A stretch of DNA of 46,696 bases from an uncultured Lachnospiraceae bacterium. Its GTDB lineage: Bacteria > Bacillota > Clostridia > Lachnospirales > Lachnospiraceae. Each line of letters starts with the position of its first letter. Positions within the stretch are counted from its first letter, which is position 1. The position numbers and the translations under genes are program-made. The DNA lies in NCBI GenBank assembly GCA_910583835.1, contig CAJTYM010000032.1:1-46696 (forward strand), given 5' to 3'. Below the pieces are notes generated by a model. The model saw only the letters and a list, made by a program, of their open reading frames with translations, made no database searches and was not told where the DNA came from. Below are positions 43,049 to 46,696 of this stretch, piece by piece.

Positions 43049-43495
43049 TTGAGAGAACATAAAAAAGAAGAGACTGCTTTATTTTTTACCGGATGGGCAC
43101 TGGTATTTATGGCGGTCGTCCTCTATCTGCTATACCGTCTTTTGCCCTTACCTTATGAGAAACTGATGGTTTCGTGTATCTTCTACAGCGCCACCGGGCT
43201 TTACTGCCCCGGCTGCGGCGGCACAAGAGCAGTATCCGCCCTGCTGCACGGAAAATTCCTTACCTCTTTTATCTGCCATCCGCTTGTCCTCTGCACTGCC
43301 GTCACAGGCGGCTGGTTTTTAATCAGCCAGTCCATAGAACGGATTTCAGGACACCGCATCAAAATCGGCATGAGATACCGTGATTTCTATATCTGGACCG
43401 CCCTGGGAATTGTGATTATTAACTTCATTGTAAAAAATTTGCTGCTTTTGGTGTGGAACATTGACTTGCTGCAAAATATCAGCCTTCCCCTGTAA
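43049..43495 (+). CDS. DUF2752 membrane protein
   Basis: A 148-aa protein with the DUF2752 signature CPGCGGTRA near residue 52, flanked by membrane helices (GWALVFMAVVLYLLYRLL, PLVLCTAVTGGWFLIS, IWTALGIVIINFIVKNLLLLVW). The start is a TTG at 43049 chosen because GGAGGTGAT ends 4 nt before it; an in-frame ATG at 42989 lies inside the leader hairpin and has no ribosome site. Function of the family is unknown; its CxxCGGTR motif may bind metal or a thiol partner. Confidence 0.85.
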   Translation: MREHKKEETALFFTGWALVFMAVVLYLLYRLLPLPYEKLMVSCIFYSATGLYCPGCGGTRAVSALLHGKFLTSFICHPLVLCTAVTGGWFLISQSIERISGHRIKIGMRYRDFYIWTALGIVIINFIVKNLLLLVWNIDLLQNISLPL

Positions 43496-43502
43496 TTTGT
43501 CA

Positions 43503-43545
43503 CGAAAAAAGTACAGATGCACAGACACCGGTACTTTTTCGTTTT
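43503..43545. terminator. Bidirectional terminator between convergent genes
   Basis: CGAAAAAAGTAC (43503-43514) pairs with GTACTTTTTCG (43531-43541), with T-runs on both strands. It serves the DUF2752 gene and the convergent threonine operon. Confidence 0.8.
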
Positions 43546-43551
43546 CTTATG

Positions 43552-44754
43552 TTATTTTCTTATCAGGTAATCAATCATCTCGCAGCCTCTGGCAATGCAA
43601 TGTCCCGATTGCTCCGCTTCCTTCTCATTGTATCTCCAGGAATTCTGCTGAATTTTCGTGCTGTCATAAAGCAGGTAGGGAACACTGTCCCCAGTATGTG
43701 TCCGAAGGGCAATTGGCGTAGGATGGTCGGGCATCACAAGCATACGGAACTCTGCTCCCGCCTGCTCCAAGCCAACTTTAATCGGCGCAATCACACGCGC
43801 ATCCAAATGCTCAATCGCCTGCACTTTCCGCTCTACGCTGCCCTGATGCCCCATCTCGTCCGGTGCTTCTAAGTGCACATAGACAAAATCACAATTTTCC
43901 TTCGTCAGAGCAGCCACCGCGGCCTGGGCTTTGCCCTCGTAATTGGTGTTCAGCCCGCCGTTGGCGCCTTCCACGGAAATATTTTTCATGGATGCTCCCA
44001 CTGCAATTCCCTTCAAGAGGTCTACTGCGGATATCATTGCGCCTCTCAGCCCGGTTTTCTCCTCGAACGAGGATAAGGACGGTCTTGTGCCGGCTCCCCA
44101 GAACCAACAGGAATTTGCCGGGTTCAGGCCCTTCTTTTTGCGCTCTATGTTAATCGGGTGATTGACCAGAATCTCGTAACTCTTTTTCATCATTTCCTTC
44201 AGCACGGTATCTTGAGGCAGATACTGTCCGATTGTCTGTCCCAGAACATCGTGCGGCGGCGTCAGCTCCACGACCTTACCTTGGTCCCAAATCAGCAGAT
44301 GGCGGTAGCTGGTCCCTACATACAATTTATAGCTGTCCGTCTCCAGTTCTTTTTTCACTGCTTCTATGAGGATAGCTGCTTCCTCGGTGGAAATCTCCCC
44401 GGAACTGTGATCCAAAATCCTCTTATCTTCGTAATTCTCTTCCTCTTCCGACAGCGTTACGATATTGCAGCGCAAAGAAACGTCCGTGGGCTTCATGTCC
44501 ACCCCAATGCTCAACGCCTCCAAGGGAGAACGCCCGGAATAATAAACCTTCGGGTCATAGCCCAGCACGGAGAGGTTGGCCGTATCGCTTCCCGGCGACA
44601 TCCCCTCTGGGATTGTGTGTACCATGCCAATCTCCCCGGCTGCTGCCAGCGCATCCATCTGCGGGGTTCTGGCATATTCCAGCGGAGTCATGCCCCCCAG
44701 TTCCTCTATCGGGCGGTCTGCCATGCCATCGCCCAGCACTATCACATATTTCAT
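43552..44754 (-). CDS. Proposed homoserine kinase (archaeal-type phosphoglycerate mutase family)
   Basis: A 400-aa alkaline-phosphatase-superfamily enzyme of the cofactor-independent phosphoglycerate mutase type. Metal ligands are visible as D9 (VIVLGDGMADRP) and the nucleophile S56 (SPGSDTANLSVLGYDP), with HLEAPDEMGHQG and MPDHPTP farther on. A subfamily of these proteins lies beside threonine genes in genomes without ThrB and has been proposed to act as homoserine kinase. Here it follows hom directly, which supports that role over glycolysis; the window cannot show whether a normal thrB exists elsewhere. The start at 44754 (MKYVIVLG) is preferred to the longer frame at 44799. Confidence 0.8.
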   Translation of the reverse strand: MKYVIVLGDGMADRPIEELGGMTPLEYARTPQMDALAAAGEIGMVHTIPEGMSPGSDTANLSVLGYDPKVYYSGRSPLEALSIGVDMKPTDVSLRCNIVTLSEEEENYEDKRILDHSSGEISTEEAAILIEAVKKELETDSYKLYVGTSYRHLLIWDQGKVVELTPPHDVLGQTIGQYLPQDTVLKEMMKKSYEILVNHPINIERKKKGLNPANSCWFWGAGTRPSLSSFEEKTGLRGAMISAVDLLKGIAVGASMKNISVEGANGGLNTNYEGKAQAAVAALTKENCDFVYVHLEAPDEMGHQGSVERKVQAIEHLDARVIAPIKVGLEQAGAEFRMLVMPDHPTPIALRTHTGDSVPYLLYDSTKIQQNSWRYNEKEAEQSGHCIARGCEMIDYLIRK

Positions 44755-44823
44755 TGTCTTCTTTCCACCTTTCCAGACAGAATGCCCCAAAAGCAGCAAG
44801 GCTTCTGAGACATTCCCATTTCT

Positions 44824-44937
44824 CTATACGACTCGGATTCCCCGAATCATATCCAGTCCGCTTTATACCACTCGGATTCCCTGAATCATATCCAGTCCGC
44901 TATACGACTCGGATCCTCTGAACTACATGTAGTCCGT
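44824..44937. repeat. 38-bp tandem repeat made from the 3' end of hom
   Basis: Three 38-bp units at 44824-44861, 44862-44899 and 44900-44937. The last unit is the coding end of hom including its stop codon; the other two follow downstream and, read in the same phase, still give GL(D)MI-x-GIRVV and a stop. Each unit can form a small hairpin (GACTGGAT with ATCC-AGTC). It looks like local duplication of the gene end. Confidence 0.8.
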
Positions 44938-46099
44938 CTGCTTTCTTCTCGAAATCGTCCTCGCTCATCTTGACGGTCAGGAAACCAATCTCACCGCTAA
45001 TCTCCGGCACTTCCACGAATTCGACTTCCCCGAACAGGGATTTCACTTTCTCCTTATCATCCGTGCTGCGCACGAAGAAACGACTCTCGCTCCTGCCCTT
45101 ATCCACCAAATCCATCTTCTTGGAACTCCAGGACATGAGGATATTCTTGTGCAGATGCTTGGCGATATCTACAATATCGGCAACCACCGCACTGGCGGTC
45201 GGCAGTTTCCCTGCACCGCTGCCATAAAACATGGCATCACCTAAGACATTGCCATGCACGAAAATTGCGTTGAACACATCATTGACACTGTACAATGGGT
45301 GCTGCTGCGAAAGCATAAATGGCGCGACCATCGCGCAATATCCGTCTTTGGTCTTCCTGCTGGTGGCAAGAAGCTTGATGACAAGCCCCATCGCTTTGGC
45401 ATACTTGATGTCGTCTGCAGTAATCTTGGAAATTCCCTCCGTATAAATATCTTCAAAATCCACCTGCTGCCCACACACGAGGGAAGTGAGGATGGCAATC
45501 TTCCTGCAGGCATCATAGCCCTCCACATCTGCCGTGGGGTCAGCTTCCGCATACCCTCTGGACTGTGCATCTTTGAGCACATCGGCAAACTCCAATCCCT
45601 CAAAGGTCATCTTGCTGAGAATATAGTTGGTAGTTCCATTCAAAATTCCTGTAATCTCCTCAATCTCATCCGCGGTCAGCGAAGAATTGAGCGGACGGAT
45701 AATTGGAATGCCGCCGCCCACGCTGGCTTCAAACAGGAAATTGATGTTCTGTTCCTTGGCAATGGCAATCAATTCTGCGCCATGCTTTGCCACCAATGCT
45801 TTGTTGGAGGTCGTTACATTCTTACCCGCCAATAACGCACGTTTTACAAACGTATATGCCGGCTCCACGCCGCCCATGGCTTCCACGACCACCTCGATTT
45901 CCGGGTCATCTGCAATTACGTCATAGTCATGGATGACCTTGTCTTCCATGGGGTCTCCCGGAAAATCGCGCAAATCCAATATGTACTTTACCTCAATCCC
46001 ATCGCCCGCGCGTTTGGCAATGCTCTCACTGTTGGTATTCAGTACCTCTACTACGCCGGAACCTATCGTCCCATAACCTAAAATCGCTATCTTAATCAT
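44900..46099 (-). CDS. hom: Homoserine dehydrogenase
   Basis: A 399-aa enzyme that reduces aspartate semialdehyde to homoserine in the threonine/methionine pathway. The NAD(P) motif GYGTIG is at residues 8-13, TTSNKALVAKHG and the substrate segment GILNGTTNYILSKM are present, as is GYAEADPTADVEGYDACRKI. The C-terminal regulatory part (about 335-399) is short and diverges from the usual ACT domain, so threonine feedback may differ. It starts 4 nt after the ACT-domain protein gene. Its last 12 codons are the source of the 38-bp tandem repeat downstream. Confidence 0.95.
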   Translation of the reverse strand: MIKIAILGYGTIGSGVVEVLNTNSESIAKRAGDGIEVKYILDLRDFPGDPMEDKVIHDYDVIADDPEIEVVVEAMGGVEPAYTFVKRALLAGKNVTTSNKALVAKHGAELIAIAKEQNINFLFEASVGGGIPIIRPLNSSLTADEIEEITGILNGTTNYILSKMTFEGLEFADVLKDAQSRGYAEADPTADVEGYDACRKIAILTSLVCGQQVDFEDIYTEGISKITADDIKYAKAMGLVIKLLATSRKTKDGYCAMVAPFMLSQQHPLYSVNDVFNAIFVHGNVLGDAMFYGSGAGKLPTASAVVADIVDIAKHLHKNILMSWSSKKMDLVDKGRSESRFFVRSTDDKEKVKSLFGEVEFVEVPEISGEIGFLTVKMSEDDFEKKADGLHVVQRIRVV

Positions 46100-46103
46100 A
46101 ATG

Positions 46104-46547
46104 TCACTCCCTGGCTAAAATTTTTAAATAATGAACTCCCTCCTGCTGCTCAATGTTCTCCACCATCTGGGACACATTCTTGGTGTCCGGCAGTACATCC
46201 ACGCTCAGGGTGAGGGAGGCAATCCCATTGACCGGGATGCTCTGATGGATGGTCAGGATATTCGCATGGAAATCCGCCACAATCTGCAGTACCAGGGACA
46301 GAAGCCCCGGTTCATCATCCATCTGTATTACCATTGTGATGGTTTTTCCCTTGGCATTGTCGTGGAATGGGAAAATATCATCCTTATACTTGTAAAAAGA
46401 ACTTCGGCTGATTCCCACGGAATCGGTCGCCTCCTGTACGGATTCTGCGCGCCCGGATTCTATCAGCTTCTTTGCTTCCACGACTTTCAGTAATACCTCT
46501 GGAACGGCTTTCTTCTTTAAAACAAAATATTTCGTCTTGTCTTCCAT
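46104..46547 (-). CDS. ACT domain protein, UPF0735/PheB type
   Basis: A 147-aa protein with an N-terminal helix-turn-helix-like region (ESVQEATDSVGISRSSFYKYKDDIFPF) and a C-terminal ACT domain (about 70-147; TITMVIQMDDEPGLLSLVLQIVADFHANILTIHQ). It matches the UPF0735 / PheB-like family, which is often encoded with homoserine dehydrogenase and may sense an amino acid. The start at 46547 (MEDKTKYF) has GGAGG close upstream. First gene of the ACT-hom-kinase operon. Confidence 0.88.
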   Translation of the reverse strand: MEDKTKYFVLKKKAVPEVLLKVVEAKKLIESGRAESVQEATDSVGISRSSFYKYKDDIFPFHDNAKGKTITMVIQMDDEPGLLSLVLQIVADFHANILTIHQSIPVNGIASLTLSVDVLPDTKNVSQMVENIEQQEGVHYLKILARE

Positions 46548-46597
46548 GATGCCTCCAGTTTGTTTGCCTGTGAAATACATTTGTGTTCACTGCAAAG

Positions 46598-46626
46598 ATA
46601 TTAGCATATTTGTCCTGCAAATGCAA
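46598..46626 (-). promoter_or_regulatory. Promoter of the threonine-pathway operon
   Basis: TTGCAT (46621-46626), 17-bp spacer, TAATAT (46598-46603) with extended TG on the minus strand. Confidence 0.75.
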
Positions 46627-46636
46627 GTACTTTTGC

Positions 46637-46696
46637 GTAACAGTTCGGCTGAGGGTGCTGAGTCCCAGTGGGACTCGTTTAGCACGGACCGAAACG
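46637..46696. repeat. Start of a second palindromic element, cut by the window end
   Basis: It begins GTAACAGTTC, like the terminus of the MITE-like element at 42747, and shares TTCGGCTGAGGG (46644-46655) with that element's interior (complement at 42833-42844). Inner stems AGTCCCA/TGGGACT, GTGCT/AGCAC and TTCGG/CCGAA are visible. The other end lies outside the window. Confidence 0.55.

Noticed and set aside
44824..44937. Possible CRISPR-like or regulatory repeat array
   Set aside because: The units are contiguous without spacers and derive from the hom coding end, so it is a simple tandem duplication.

Overview
The window reads as chromosome of an anaerobic, probably gut-associated Firmicute of the Lachnospiraceae (Clostridia). 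The evidence is family content (CcpM-type radical SAM peptide maturase, YesM/YesN-type two-component system, multidomain LamG/GH43/BIG2 exo-enzymes, archaeal-type phosphoglycerate mutase-like proposed homoserine kinase beside hom), strong AGGAGG ribosome binding sites, frequent TTG/GTG starts and sigma-A promoters with 17-bp spacers. The species cannot be fixed from the sequence.

Region 1 (63-12953, all minus strand) is a peptide natural-product (RiPP) locus. It reads from a BlaI-type repressor with a TTGACA promoter, through a BlaR1-like M56 membrane metalloprotease, a small secreted peptide, an ABC exporter without a C39 domain, a cytoplasmic subtilisin-like protease, a PaaK-like adenylate-forming enzyme, a radical SAM/SPASM maturase (CcpM type), a TIGR04066-type maturation protein and an acyl-carrier-like protein with no phosphopantetheine serine, to a 62-residue Cys-rich precursor (C29, C31, C35, C38). 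After several hairpins comes an FtsX-type permease. The likely logic is that an extracellular signal is sensed by the M56 protein, BlaI is removed, the precursor is modified in the cytosol, trimmed by the S8 protease and exported.

Region 2 (13003-14727) holds a compact type I toxin-antitoxin locus (31-aa holin-like toxin, a leader that can hide its ribosome binding site, and a convergent antisense RNA with its own promoter), then a TipA-type MerR regulator with a 19-bp-spacer promoter.

Region 3 (14728-35171) is a glycan-utilisation locus: three secreted GH43 giants (1797, 1381 and 2082 aa) around a histidine kinase / AraC-type response regulator / solute-binding protein operon. Two of the glycosidase promoters share an identically spaced motif that is a good candidate for the response-regulator site. 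No sugar permease lies in the window. The substrate is probably arabinose- or xylose-containing plant glycan.

Region 4 (35172-46696) is mostly housekeeping: a GT2-GtrA glycosyltransferase with a DUF2142 membrane protein, tex, small membrane proteins (DUF4190-like, DUF975, DUF2752), a SprA-related HEGEH protein, and a threonine-pathway operon (ACT protein, hom, proposed homoserine kinase). Its intergenic DNA carries a large nested palindrome, a 163-bp MITE-like element flanked by 9-bp direct repeats, the start of a related element at the window edge, and a 38-bp tandem repeat derived from the 3' end of hom. I saw no rRNA, tRNA, CRISPR array, transposase or phage gene.
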